From assembly GCA_024277915.1 (NCBI GenBank), contig JAJRUG010000012.1, positions 1-54,748 on the forward strand: a stretch of DNA of 54,748 bases. The letters are read 5' to 3'. The notes under the pieces were generated by a model. It was not told the origin of the DNA and made no database searches. It saw nothing but the letters and a program-made list of their open reading frames with translations. Shown here piece by piece: positions 16,576 through 25,191 of the stretch. This DNA is from Gammaproteobacteria bacterium (GTDB taxonomy: Bacteria; Pseudomonadota; Gammaproteobacteria; Steroidobacterales; GCA-2729495). A program made the translations under genes and the position numbers. Within the stretch, counting starts at the first letter, position 1, and each line of letters starts with the position of its first letter.

Positions 16576-18498
16576 ATGGCGATCCGGCTGATTTTGATAA
16601 TTCTCGGTTTCCAGGCAGGGGTGGCCACTGCTGCGCGGACATTAGATGAGGTTGGGCGCGGAGAGCTGTTACTGCGAACCGCTCAGCTCGGGCAATACGA
16701 GCCCGCATTACAGCTGCTGTCTCACACCCATATCAGCATCAGCGGAATGGTGGCCGAGGTGACCGTCAGCCAGCGGTTCAGAAATCCCGCTCGAGTCTGG
16801 TCTGAAGGTCTGTACGTGTTTCCGTTGCCGGAAACTGCTGCAGTCAACGCGATGCAAATTCAAATGGGTGACAGGGTTATTGTTGGCGAGGTTCGGGAGA
16901 AAGAGGAAGCCAGGGAACTGTTCAGAAAGGCAAGGAGCGAGGGCAAAAAGGCTGCATTGACAGAACAGCGCCGCCCAAATTTGTTCGCGACTGCCGTAGC
17001 GAATATTCCGCCCGGAGAGGAGCTGACTGTCGAGATAACCTACCTGCAGAAAGTTTCCTATCGTAACGGGGTGTTCAACCTGCGTTTCCCAATGGCAATC
17101 ACCCCACGTTATCCGGCACCCGCAGCAATCAGTGCCGATCAGGGATCTCAAGCCGGGCCAATCAAGCTGACGATTGACCTTGACCCCGGCATTCCGCTGG
17201 CTCGCATTTCCAGTACTTACCACGATATCCAGATTGTGCGGCAAGGGGATTTGTACTCGATCAGTTTGTTACAGGAAAACGAGCCAATGGACAGGGATTT
17301 CGACCTCAGTTGGGAACCAACACCCGGCCAGGCGCCCCGGGCTGCGTTGTTTACTGAACAGTACGGTGGAGAGACCTATGCGTTGCTAATGGTATTGCCG
17401 CCGGATCAGAAACAGCAAGCACGACTGTTACCACGGGAAGTAGTGTTTGTGATTGATACTTCCGGGTCTATGGGCGGAGAGCCGATCAGACAGGCAAAAG
17501 CGGCGTTGCAGCTGGCGGTTCGGTCATTGGGTTCGGAAGATCTGTTTAATGTGATTCAATTTAACAGCACCACAAATGCTGTTTTCCGGTCATCCCGCGC
17601 GGCTACGGAAAAAAACCTGAACATCGCCCTGCGCTATATCGCCGATCTCGAATCAAATGGTGGCACCGAGATGATTCCGGCAATACTTTACGCACTGAAA
17701 CGAGGTGCTGAGAATAGTGAACGGTTACGCCAGGTTGTTTTCATTACCGATGGCGCGGTGAGCTATGAGCAGGAATTATTCGCGCTGATCAAACGATCAC
17801 TTGGTTCGAGCCGGCTGTTTACCGTCGGTATCGGCTCCGCACCAAATAGTTACTTCATGCGCAAGGCGGCCCGGTTTGGTCGTGGTACTTTTACCTACAT
17901 CGGCAAACTCGATGAGGTGCAGCAGAAAATGGATCAGCTGTTTCGCCTGCTCGAGCACCCCGTATCACGCAATATAGTATTGACCTGGCCGAGAGGTATT
18001 GTTCCGGAAGGGTATCCAACTGTAATACCCGATTTATATATGGGTGAACCATTGGTGATGACTGCTCGTCTGAAAAAGGTGAAAGGGGAGCTCACGGTGT
18101 CCGGGGAGGGAGCGGATGGAGAATGGCAGCAGGCGTTGTCGCTGGAAAATGTCAGGCTTTCCAACCGGGGAATAGCAAATCTTTGGGCTCGCGACAAGAT
18201 ATCCGCACTCGATGATGAGATAGCACTGGTGGGTGAAACAGATTTTCTGCGGGGCAGCATGATCAGTGTTGCGTTAAATCATCAGCTAGCCAGTCGCTAT
18301 ACCAGCTTTCTTGCCGTTGAAAAAGAACCGAGCCGGCCTGCCAATACAAGACCTCGTGGCCAGGCGACCCAGGCTTTAGCCTATCCCCGGACAGCAACTT
18401 CGGCCATGCAGAAAGTGTGGTTTGGGATAGTAGCGATTCTGCTGGCGTTATTGATCAATACCTGGTCGCGCAGAGTTTCCAACCGTGTTCGGGTCTAA
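16576..18498 (+). CDS. Marine proteobacterial sortase target protein (VIT and von Willebrand A domains)
   Basis: A 640-residue surface-protein candidate: signal peptide, a VIT domain (VTVSQRFRNPARVWSEGLYV, FPLPE), a von Willebrand A domain with metal-site residues DTSGSMGG, the GGTEM turn and FITDGAV, then a C-terminal membrane helix (KVWFGIVAILLALLIN) and a basic tail (RRVSNRVRV), as in the sole target of dedicated sortases. AGGAGG precedes the ATG at 16576. The sorting motif expected before the helix (LPxTG-like) reads YPRTA, so the leading leucine and final glycine are lost. The downstream sortase gene overlaps by 14 bases and is truncated. Confidence 0.88.
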   Translation: MAIRLILIILGFQAGVATAARTLDEVGRGELLLRTAQLGQYEPALQLLSHTHISISGMVAEVTVSQRFRNPARVWSEGLYVFPLPETAAVNAMQIQMGDRVIVGEVREKEEARELFRKARSEGKKAALTEQRRPNLFATAVANIPPGEELTVEITYLQKVSYRNGVFNLRFPMAITPRYPAPAAISADQGSQAGPIKLTIDLDPGIPLARISSTYHDIQIVRQGDLYSISLLQENEPMDRDFDLSWEPTPGQAPRAALFTEQYGGETYALLMVLPPDQKQQARLLPREVVFVIDTSGSMGGEPIRQAKAALQLAVRSLGSEDLFNVIQFNSTTNAVFRSSRAATEKNLNIALRYIADLESNGGTEMIPAILYALKRGAENSERLRQVVFITDGAVSYEQELFALIKRSLGSSRLFTVGIGSAPNSYFMRKAARFGRGTFTYIGKLDEVQQKMDQLFRLLEHPVSRNIVLTWPRGIVPEGYPTVIPDLYMGEPLVMTARLKKVKGELTVSGEGADGEWQQALSLENVRLSNRGIANLWARDKISALDDEIALVGETDFLRGSMISVALNHQLASRYTSFLAVEKEPSRPANTRPRGQATQALAYPRTATSAMQKVWFGIVAILLALLINTWSRRVSNRVRV

Positions 18499-18781
18499 AG
18501 GCATTGTGCTGGTGCTACTGGTTTTCTCCGAGTGGCAATGGAGCGGAGCTGTATTGATACATGCCAAAGCTGTGCTCGCTCCAATACTGATCGAGCGGGC
18601 ATGGCAAAGTACCCTGACCCAAGGATCATCGGAGCCGGCGAGGCACACAGTAAAACCGTGGCCATGGGCAGATAGCTGGCCGGTGGCAAGGTTGCAGCTG
18701 CCTGCCCAGGCGGTTGATCAGCTTGTCCTGGCCGGTACCAATGGTGCTTCGCTGCCTTTAGGGGGCCTCATCGATTGGTAG
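18485..18781 (+). pseudogene. Class GN (marine proteobacterial) sortase, truncated before the active site
   Basis: This 98-codon frame starts with GTG inside the end of the target gene. Its sequence (IHAKAVLAPILIERAWQ, VKPWPWADSWPVARLQLPA, VDQLVLAGTNGASL) matches the N-terminal half of class GN sortases, which are roughly twice as long. The frame stops at TAG (18779-18781) exactly where the catalytic His-containing segment should follow, and none of the three frames up to the next gene at 18880 shows the missing His, Cys or Arg regions. A deletion is therefore more likely than a frameshift. The product, if made, would be an anchored stump without transpeptidase activity. Confidence 0.85.
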
Positions 18782-18879
18782 TTACGGCGCTGGAAGACTG
18801 AGCAATGCTCAAACTGTGATCGCTTTCCCGCCAATTTTATGGCGGAGGAAGTAGCATTTCGGATCTTGATGCATACAGC

Positions 18880-20790
18880 GTGGGCATATCCTTGAATCTG
18901 ATTTCTCTGCTTGAATACGATCAGGCGTGGTTACTGGGTGTTGCGGTTGTTGGCATATTGATTGCAGCCGGGGCGCTGCTGATGGTGATACAGCTTTGTA
19001 ACCCGCAGGCAACGGCACTAAAACAAAAAACCTGGGCGCGATTCCCGACTGTACGCCAACGGCTGCTCGTTGGCTTGTGTATCGTTGGTATCGCACCGGC
19101 GCTGAGTATACCGGTGATATTGGCTGCGGGATCTGCGGGTGCTGCGCAGCAGGAAGCAGCTGCTCAACTTGGTGGTGCATTACAACCGATTGTCGCAAAC
19201 CTGAATCAGCAGGTTGAGCAGCAGATTGCCCGGATCCGGAAATTTGCCGGGCAGCTGGGTGCTCAGGAGCAGATCGGCAGGGCATCTCTTGCGAGATGGC
19301 TGCAGCATTTTCATGATATGAATCCCGAGCTCGTTACCATGCTGGTAGCCGATGAAAAGGGGCAGATACTTGCCGCAACCGCATTTGCTGACGATCATGT
19401 TCGAGAGTGGAACGGGCCATTGGCCGGGGTATCGGATCTTCAATACTTTAACCAGCCGATGTTGACTGGTCTGGTATTTGTATCACCTGCCACCAGGGGG
19501 CCGGCTCCACGATACGATGCATTGGTTGATATCAGCGCCCCGCTCACTGGTACGGTAAGTGAACCGGGCTCCGGCATGGTTCGGGGCATTGTCCATGCAC
19601 GGTTGAACCTCAGAAAACTGTCGGGAGCATTTGGCGCCGATGAATCTGCCTCAGGTACATTTTCGGTGCTGACTGATGAAAACGGGCGGGTCATTCTCGC
19701 ATCTGAAGGCGTGTGGTTTAACGCCTTTGATAATCTTTCAGATCATCCGTTACTTGCACCAGTAGTGGATGGTGCGACAGCGGAGGGTTTCACATTCTCC
19801 GGGCTCATGGAAAAGAATCGAGGCTCCGGAAGGTACCTTGCAGCACACAAGCAACTGGAAAATGGCTGGAGGGTATTTCGCATCCAGTCATTAGCTGGGG
19901 TACAGACCACACTATTTATCCAGCTGGTCTTGGCCTTGATTTGGGCCGCTGCTGCTATCTGGATGTGCAAGCGGCTTGCAACAACACTGAGTGAAGCGGT
20001 TTCTGTGCCGTTGAAAAAACTGGATGAATCACTGGATAATTTTGATTCCGAGCCGACAATGCGATTTATTGCCAAGGCGCCGGACGATGCGCCGGACGAG
20101 ATACAGGCGGTATACGGGAAGGTTCGAAAATCTCTGGAGAAGTCACGCGAATCCTATCGAACAATGATGAGTGCGATCAGTGAAGGAGAGCAGTTGCGTC
20201 AGGTCATGAGATCACTAAACGGTGGTCGTTCTTCCGAAGCGGGACCTGTTGCCGATCAAAGCCCGGTCGAGGTGTTTGAAAGTGCTCTGGCCAAAACCTG
20301 GGAAACCTGCTCGGCAGAGGGCAAATCATTGTCTCTGCTGATGATTGGTATCGGTGATCCGTCGAATGCAAAGGCCCCCCCACCCGCGCAGGAAATCATG
20401 GATGCGATAGCATATATTCTCAAAGACTGTGTAAAAGGAACGGCAGGTTTTTCCGGCCAGGCAGATAGTCATGAAGTAGCGATTATCCTGCCGGAGGCAG
20501 ATCTTGAGGCTGCCCTGGTCGTTGCGGAGAAAGCGCGTGTTGCAGCGCAGATGACTTTGGCATCATGCGACGATAAGCGGATTTTTACAGCGAATATAGG
20601 TGTCGGCACAATAGTGCCGAATGTTAAAGGCGATACGATTGCTTTCCTTCGCCTTACCCGGCGAGTATTGCTGACGGCCTGTCAACTCGGTAGCAGCCGT
20701 ATTGCACACCTGAACGGCAAGGGTAAGGTTTCGGTGCTGCGTGCCTCGCCCGATAGTCCGCCGATGGCACAACAAAAACTGAGTGCATGA
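18880..20790 (+). CDS. Membrane sensor with Cache-like domain and degenerate GGDEF domain
   Basis: A 636-residue protein: hydrophobic helices near residues 18-42 and 62-88, a large periplasmic Cache-like domain (about 90-340), another helix (about 345-370), a HAMP-like linker and a C-terminal domain resembling a diguanylate cyclase. The catalytic GGDEF loop reads ADSHE (in QADSHEVAIILPEADLEAAL), so cyclase activity is unlikely; it may bind nucleotide or a partner. The GTG at 18880 lacks a close ribosome-binding site, and the frame is open back to 18820. It follows the broken sortase gene by 98 bases. Confidence 0.75.
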   Translation: MGISLNLISLLEYDQAWLLGVAVVGILIAAGALLMVIQLCNPQATALKQKTWARFPTVRQRLLVGLCIVGIAPALSIPVILAAGSAGAAQQEAAAQLGGALQPIVANLNQQVEQQIARIRKFAGQLGAQEQIGRASLARWLQHFHDMNPELVTMLVADEKGQILAATAFADDHVREWNGPLAGVSDLQYFNQPMLTGLVFVSPATRGPAPRYDALVDISAPLTGTVSEPGSGMVRGIVHARLNLRKLSGAFGADESASGTFSVLTDENGRVILASEGVWFNAFDNLSDHPLLAPVVDGATAEGFTFSGLMEKNRGSGRYLAAHKQLENGWRVFRIQSLAGVQTTLFIQLVLALIWAAAAIWMCKRLATTLSEAVSVPLKKLDESLDNFDSEPTMRFIAKAPDDAPDEIQAVYGKVRKSLEKSRESYRTMMSAISEGEQLRQVMRSLNGGRSSEAGPVADQSPVEVFESALAKTWETCSAEGKSLSLLMIGIGDPSNAKAPPPAQEIMDAIAYILKDCVKGTAGFSGQADSHEVAIILPEADLEAALVVAEKARVAAQMTLASCDDKRIFTANIGVGTIVPNVKGDTIAFLRLTRRVLLTACQLGSSRIAHLNGKGKVSVLRASPDSPPMAQQKLSA

Positions 20791-20810
20791 ATATGCGATG
20801 ATGCCGGTTA

Positions 20811-21428
20811 ATGAACTCTGTTGTGACAGTCAAAACACAATTCACTGGAACTTCCAGCGCTGCTGAGCGAAACCGCGAACCGATACTGCGCATTCTGGAA
20901 GAAACGTTCGGAGACCGGAGCAGAGTGCTGGAGGTAGGCAGTGGTACCGGACAGCATGCCACCTTCCTGGGGGGCAAGTTGCCACACCTTGTTTGGCAGC
21001 CAAGCGATTGTGCGGAGTATCTCATCGAGTTGGCTTTATGGGTTGATCGTCACGGGTCTGAGAATATTCTTGCTCCCGTCGAGCTTGATGTTCGAACCAG
21101 ACCCTGGCCGGTGTCTGCCGTTGATGCTGTATTCAGCGCCAATACGCTTCATATCATGTCATGGCAATGCGTTGAAGATTTCTTCTCCGGTGTCGGGAAG
21201 GTGCTGGAGGCGGGTGGTCTGTTGTGTATCTATGGCCCGTTTAGCTATGCAGGCGAGTTTACCAGCGAGAGTAATGCTTCATTTGACGCATTCTTGCGTC
21301 AGCGTGATACGGAAAGTGGTATTCGGGATTTTGTAGCCGTCAACGCGCTGGCAGAAGAACAGGGATTGAAATTGCTGGCAGATCACGGGATGCCTGCGAA
21401 TAATCAAATGCTGGTATGGCAGCGATGA
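20811..21428 (+). CDS. DUF938 SAM-dependent methyltransferase-like protein
   Basis: A 205-residue protein of the DUF938 family. VLEVGSGTGQHATFLGGKLP is the SAM-binding glycine loop; the family signature near the N-terminus (SSAAERNREPILRIL) and the segments WQPSDC, VFSANTLHIMSW and GLLCIYGPFSYAGEFTS are all present. Homologues are common in proteobacteria and eukaryotes, but the substrate is unknown. It begins 20 bases after the preceding gene and could be co-transcribed with it. It converges on a hypothetical gene. Confidence 0.88.
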   Translation: MNSVVTVKTQFTGTSSAAERNREPILRILEETFGDRSRVLEVGSGTGQHATFLGGKLPHLVWQPSDCAEYLIELALWVDRHGSENILAPVELDVRTRPWPVSAVDAVFSANTLHIMSWQCVEDFFSGVGKVLEAGGLLCIYGPFSYAGEFTSESNASFDAFLRQRDTESGIRDFVAVNALAEEQGLKLLADHGMPANNQMLVWQR

Positions 21429-21440
21429 GACAATCGGCCG

Positions 21441-21779
21441 CTAGAACTCTGCAGTAAACTTCAGGTGCCTTTGTGTGGATTTCCATGCTTCGAGCAGCAT
21501 GTTGATTCGAAGCCAGTCCATGGTACGTTTTCGTGCTGACTGGGTGCCATCACTGCCGAACTCTGAAAGCTTTCTCGCTACTTCTTGTGCTTCCCGTTCT
21601 GTGACTTCATGCGGGCAGTCAGGCTGACCATTGGGAATATGCTCAAAAGTATAGTCAAAGACAGCCTGAAGCAACGGGCGCGCACGCTCCGTCGTTCGGA
21701 GTTGTGGTGGCAGTGCGTAGTAGGCTGCACTTGCCCGATGTGCCTTGTAGGCATTTAGGGATATGATAGGAGCAGACAT
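21441..21779 (-). CDS. Hypothetical protein
   Basis: A 112-residue protein not recognised. It is soluble, rich in Ala, Arg and Glu, with predicted helices and no signal peptide or metal-binding motif. The ATG at 21779 has no clear ribosome-binding site but is followed by a plausible N-terminus (MSAPIISLNAYKAH). Codon use looks ordinary for the window, which supports it being real. It stands alone between two plus-strand genes. Confidence 0.6.
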   Translation of the reverse strand: MSAPIISLNAYKAHRASAAYYALPPQLRTTERARPLLQAVFDYTFEHIPNGQPDCPHEVTEREAQEVARKLSEFGSDGTQSARKRTMDWLRINMLLEAWKSTQRHLKFTAEF

Positions 21780-21891
21780 ATTATTTTTTTTGTTGTCTGA
21801 TATGTCATCAAGATTAAATCATGAAGGCTCGCAGCGAAACGGGAATTTGACTAAATGCGGGTATGAATCAGGAAAAAAGGAGAATTAGAGA

Positions 21892-22752
21892 GTGATTTTG
21901 CTTACAGGGGCGACCGGCAAGACCGGCGGTGAAGTAGCCAGGCAATTGGCTGCGAAGGGTGTGATCTGCAGAGCATTGGTTCGGGATGCAGAAAAAGCGG
22001 CTTCACTCACGGATTCTGGCATTGAGCTGGTGATTGGTGACATGGGTGATCAGGCGATACTCGCTGAGGCATTGCTGGGTGTCGATAAGGCGATCCTGAT
22101 TTTGCCGAATAGCGCGAAACAGGAGACACTGGAAAAGCAATTTATCGACGCGGCCTCAAAGGCAGGAGTCGCTCACCTGGTCAAATTATCTTCGATGGAA
22201 GCAGTTGCGAATACTGATAGCCCGATACCAGCAATGCACTATGCAGTTGAGCAGCATCTCAAGGGTTCCGGCATGAGCTGGACAATGATTCGGCCAAATT
22301 TTTTCATGCAAAACCTTTTGTCATCCGCCGGCACGATCAAGGATAAGCAGGGGATCTTCCTTCCGTTGGGAAATGGCAAGACCGGTATGAGCGATAGCCG
22401 GGATATTGCAGCGCTGATAGTTGAGGCAGTTACCGGATAGGGTCACGCCGGGAAAAGCTACGAGGTGACGGGGCCAGAGTTGCTGTCATTTTATGAAGTA
22501 GCGGAGCGCTTTACCGAGGCGCTCGGTACCACCATCAGCTATGTCGATATGCCTCCGGAAGCCTATCGGGAAATACTGGCGAATTTTCTACCAGATGAAT
22601 GGCATCTCAATGCCGTCTGTGAATTATTTGCCGGAATTGCCGCCGGCGGGCTGGATCACAAGACCGATACGATCAAACAGGTTTTGGGTCGAGATCCGAT
22701 TTCTCTAAGTCAGTTTATCGAGGACCACCTGGCCGTATTCAGAGGCTCCTAG
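21892..22752 (+). pseudogene. NmrA/TMR-like NAD(P)-binding reductase interrupted by an in-frame TAG
   Basis: Reading from GTG 21892 (AAGGAG 9 bases before it), the protein begins ILLTGATGKTGGEVARQLAA, an atypical-SDR/NmrA NAD(P) loop, and continues through MIRPNFFMQNLL to VEAVTG, where TAG occurs at 22438-22440. The same frame continues at once with GHAGKSYEVTGPELLSF, which is the expected next part of this family, up to TAG at 22752. Total length 287 codons including the internal TAG equals the normal family size. A single nonsense change (for example from GAG) explains it. Without read-through the product would lack its C-terminal third. Confidence 0.85.
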
Positions 22753-22781
22753 CGCGCACAAACCAACACGCACAGAAAAGC

Positions 22782-22817
22782 CAGCCCCGCATGAAAGAGT
22801 GCGGGGCTGGTTGTTTT
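22782..22817. terminator. Bidirectional rho-independent terminator
   Basis: CAGCCCCGCA (22782-22791) and TGCGGGGCTG (22800-22809) form a 10-bp stem with an 8-base loop. TTGTTTTT follows on the plus strand and CTTTTCTG on the minus strand, so it can end both the reductase transcript and the convergent cold-shock gene. Confidence 0.9.
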
Positions 22818-22838
22818 TCTGTGGTGTGGGAGTCGGGT

Positions 22839-23045
22839 CTAGCTTGCCGGCGAAACGTTAGCGGCTTGCCGACCCTTGGGACCTTCTTCAACGTCGAAGT
22901 TTACGCTCTGGCCTTCTGCCAGACTGGCGTGTCCTTCGCCTGCAATTGCTGAGGCATGCACGAATACGTCGGCCCCTCCGTCAGACGGCTCGATGAAGCC
23001 ATAACCCTTAGATTCATTGAACCACTTTACGGTACCTGTAACCAT
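22839..23045 (-). CDS. Cold-shock (CspA family) RNA-binding protein
   Basis: A 68-residue single cold-shock domain. [17 protein letters not shown] carries RNP1 (KGYGFI) and VFVHASAI carries RNP2, the two single-stranded nucleic-acid binding motifs. It would act as an RNA chaperone; whether it is cold-induced cannot be told. AGGAAG precedes the ATG by about 7 bases, and the gene ends at a shared terminator. Confidence 0.96.
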   Translation of the reverse strand: MVTGTVKWFNESKGYGFIEPSDGGADVFVHASAIAGEGHASLAEGQSVNFDVEEGPKGRQAANVSPAS

Positions 23046-23137
23046 TTTAATCTTCCTGTATTAACTTGATAGTTTGTTGTGCGATCGCGGGCAGAGGCCA
23101 GCAATCGGGGCTACTATAACCGACTGTTGGACAGATT

Positions 23138-23821
23138 TCATGCGGGTTTGGACAGATGGTGTCTTTTCCGTATCCAGCCCAGCAAGCCCAGCCCAGAGGC
23201 AAATAGCCAGACTGCAGGGGGAAGCGGTACCACCGGGGCGTTGATCAGGCCGATATCGGAGAAATCGTCGATACTGAAGCCATCCCATTCGCCCGTGAGA
23301 GGGTCCAGATTCGGCAGGAAATCGTCATTTGGATTGCTGTCTCCGGAGCTTACCCCAGGCCGGCGCCGCAGCGTCATGTTCAACGTGGACAGGATATCCG
23401 TAGTCCACCCGGCACCCGGATCGAATCCAATCTGGCCAATGGTATCCACCAGCACGCCGTTCAATATCAACCCGATGGCGTCGTCACCATTGAAGTTGAG
23501 GCTGCCGCTGAGCTGGTCGGCCAGGCTGGCCAGTGCCGGGTTTGATCTTGATCCGGCGATCACGAAGACGCCACCGGGTGGAATCGATCCGTTCAGAGCA
23601 ATGGTCGCAGAGGGTGAACTGCTGCCGTTGGCATATAGCACTATTTGCAGGTTCTCGACGGCAATCGCGCCATGATTGAATATTTCCAGTGCCTTGTTGA
23701 ATGACGAGCCTTCAAGGTATTCCGAAAAATAGACCGATGAAGCATTTGCTGTGATCGGTGTCGAGAGCGGGATGGCCAGAAGTGAAAGAATGGCCAGTTT
23801 TCCAGGTAAGGTGTTGAACAT
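23138..23821 (-). CDS. Exported lamin-tail domain protein with VPLP/PEP-CTERM-type sorting signal
   Basis: A 227-residue exported protein: signal peptide (MFNTLPGKLAILSLLAIPLS), a lamin-tail-like domain opening with SVYFSEYLEGSSFNKALEIF, then a C-terminal VPLPPAVWLFASGLGLLGW helix and an IRKRHH tail. That tripartite end is the signal read by exosortases (PEP-CTERM family, VPLPA variant). GGAGG precedes the ATG at 23821; the frame continues upstream without a better start. No exosortase lies in the window. Such proteins are surface or matrix components in exopolysaccharide-producing bacteria. Confidence 0.85.
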   Translation of the reverse strand: MFNTLPGKLAILSLLAIPLSTPITANASSVYFSEYLEGSSFNKALEIFNHGAIAVENLQIVLYANGSSSPSATIALNGSIPPGGVFVIAGSRSNPALASLADQLSGSLNFNGDDAIGLILNGVLVDTIGQIGFDPGAGWTTDILSTLNMTLRRRPGVSSGDSNPNDDFLPNLDPLTGEWDGFSIDDFSDIGLINAPVVPLPPAVWLFASGLGLLGWIRKRHHLSKPA

Positions 23822-23935
23822 TTGCTGCCTCCATATATCCAGGGAACAGGCACCGGGGATCGGCGCCGACAGCAATAGTTACTTAGTCAGCCGTGCCGGG
23901 TCGACGCGACTAACTGATCAGGATATGTGGATTCG

Positions 23936-25144
23936 CTATTTCAGTGGCAAGTAGAAAGTTTCTATTTGCGCGGGGTCACCGGGCTTGGTCCAGGCAAACA
24001 GCAGCCGGTTGTTGGTGTTCACCATTTGTGGAAATCCGGCAGCGCGTGACACATCGGTTTCGGCAACTAGCCGAATGGGGCCCAGCTCTCCTTTTGGCGG
24101 TACCGCGCGCATGGCGATGATGCCGTTTCCTGCATCATTTTTCCCGGCCCAGCTGACGATGGCTACACCATCGTTCAGCAGTACGATATCAACCCGGCCG
24201 CTGGCTTTGCCGCTATCAACCAATATCGGTTCAGCAAAGGTACGCCCGCCATCGGAGGAACGCGCCATCTGTACCCGCGGATTTCGTCGTGAGGCAGTAA
24301 ACCAGGCGACCACCACATCGTTTCCGGAAGCAGCAATTGCCGGGCCATTGACAGGGCACCCGGCTATTTTCCAATTATCATCACCCAGCACGATCGGATC
24401 AGACCAGCGCTCACCATCGTAGCGGCGAACCAGGTGATCCCGAATTTCATCCTTGGTTCGACCGCGATACACCACTACCGGGCCGTCGGTCGCGACGGCG
24501 ACGTCGGTCATGCAACAGTCGCATACCAGGTTGTCAATTTCGCCCTCATCCAGAATCTCGCCATCATAAGACAGATTCGCAAAGCGCAGGGTCATGGCGC
24601 TTTTTTCCCTGCTGGAGAAACGACCATCGAGCCAGACTGCTCCGATCCCGTCTTTCCACGGGAATAAAGAGGCAAAGCCATGTTCGGTATCGGTGCCATC
24701 TGTGTGAGGCTGTGCCGGGTCCGACCATGTTTCGCCACCATCAGATGAGCGTGCGATGACCACGTCATAGGCATAGGTATGGTCACCATTTCTTACCAGC
24801 CAGTGAGCGGCCCACTCGGATTCGGTTAACGGCACGACAGATGGGTAGTCTGCCCAATTGACAAACCAGTCGCTTCCTTGTGCGATGGTGACCGGTGCTG
24901 ACCAGGTGTCACCTTCCAGTGTTGATACCTTGAACGAGAAATTTTTGCCTTCCGCTGGTTCCAGCCAGCTCATCACCACAGAGCCGTCCAGGGCAACTGC
25001 AAGATGTGGTTCACCACTGGCCGGGGCGCTTGGTGAGGTCAGTGGAACCAGCCCCCCCAGTGAAGAGAGGTCAACCTGGTCATTGTCACAACCACTGAAT
25101 AACAACGCAGCGGCCACCATGAATGTGAGGGCAAGGTATTTCAT
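23936..25144 (-). CDS. Lipoprotein with BNR/Asp-box sialidase-like propeller
   Basis: A 402-residue lipoprotein. Starting at 25144 gives MKYLALTFMVAAALLFSGC, a clear lipobox; the ORF's upstream TTG adds nine residues without this signal. Asp-box motifs SSDGGETW and SSDGGRTF mark a beta propeller of the BNR/sialidase fold. A cysteine-rich NLVCDCCMTDVAV and a later AGCPVNGPAI suggest a metal or disulfide site. Catalytic sialidase residues (Arg triad, Tyr-Glu pair) were not identified, so enzymatic function is not claimed. Confidence 0.82.
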   Translation of the reverse strand: MKYLALTFMVAAALLFSGCDNDQVDLSSLGGLVPLTSPSAPASGEPHLAVALDGSVVMSWLEPAEGKNFSFKVSTLEGDTWSAPVTIAQGSDWFVNWADYPSVVPLTESEWAAHWLVRNGDHTYAYDVVIARSSDGGETWSDPAQPHTDGTDTEHGFASLFPWKDGIGAVWLDGRFSSREKSAMTLRFANLSYDGEILDEGEIDNLVCDCCMTDVAVATDGPVVVYRGRTKDEIRDHLVRRYDGERWSDPIVLGDDNWKIAGCPVNGPAIAASGNDVVVAWFTASRRNPRVQMARSSDGGRTFAEPILVDSGKASGRVDIVLLNDGVAIVSWAGKNDAGNGIIAMRAVPPKGELGPIRLVAETDVSRAAGFPQMVNTNNRLLFAWTKPGDPAQIETFYLPLK

Positions 25145-25191
25145 GCCCGAATTATGGGGCAGGCGGGTCAATATGGCTACCTATCGGTCAG

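Noticed and set aside
18828-18845. CCGCCA/TGGCGG hairpin after the truncated sortase considered as a terminator
   Set aside because: No T-run follows on either strand; only a 6-bp stem.
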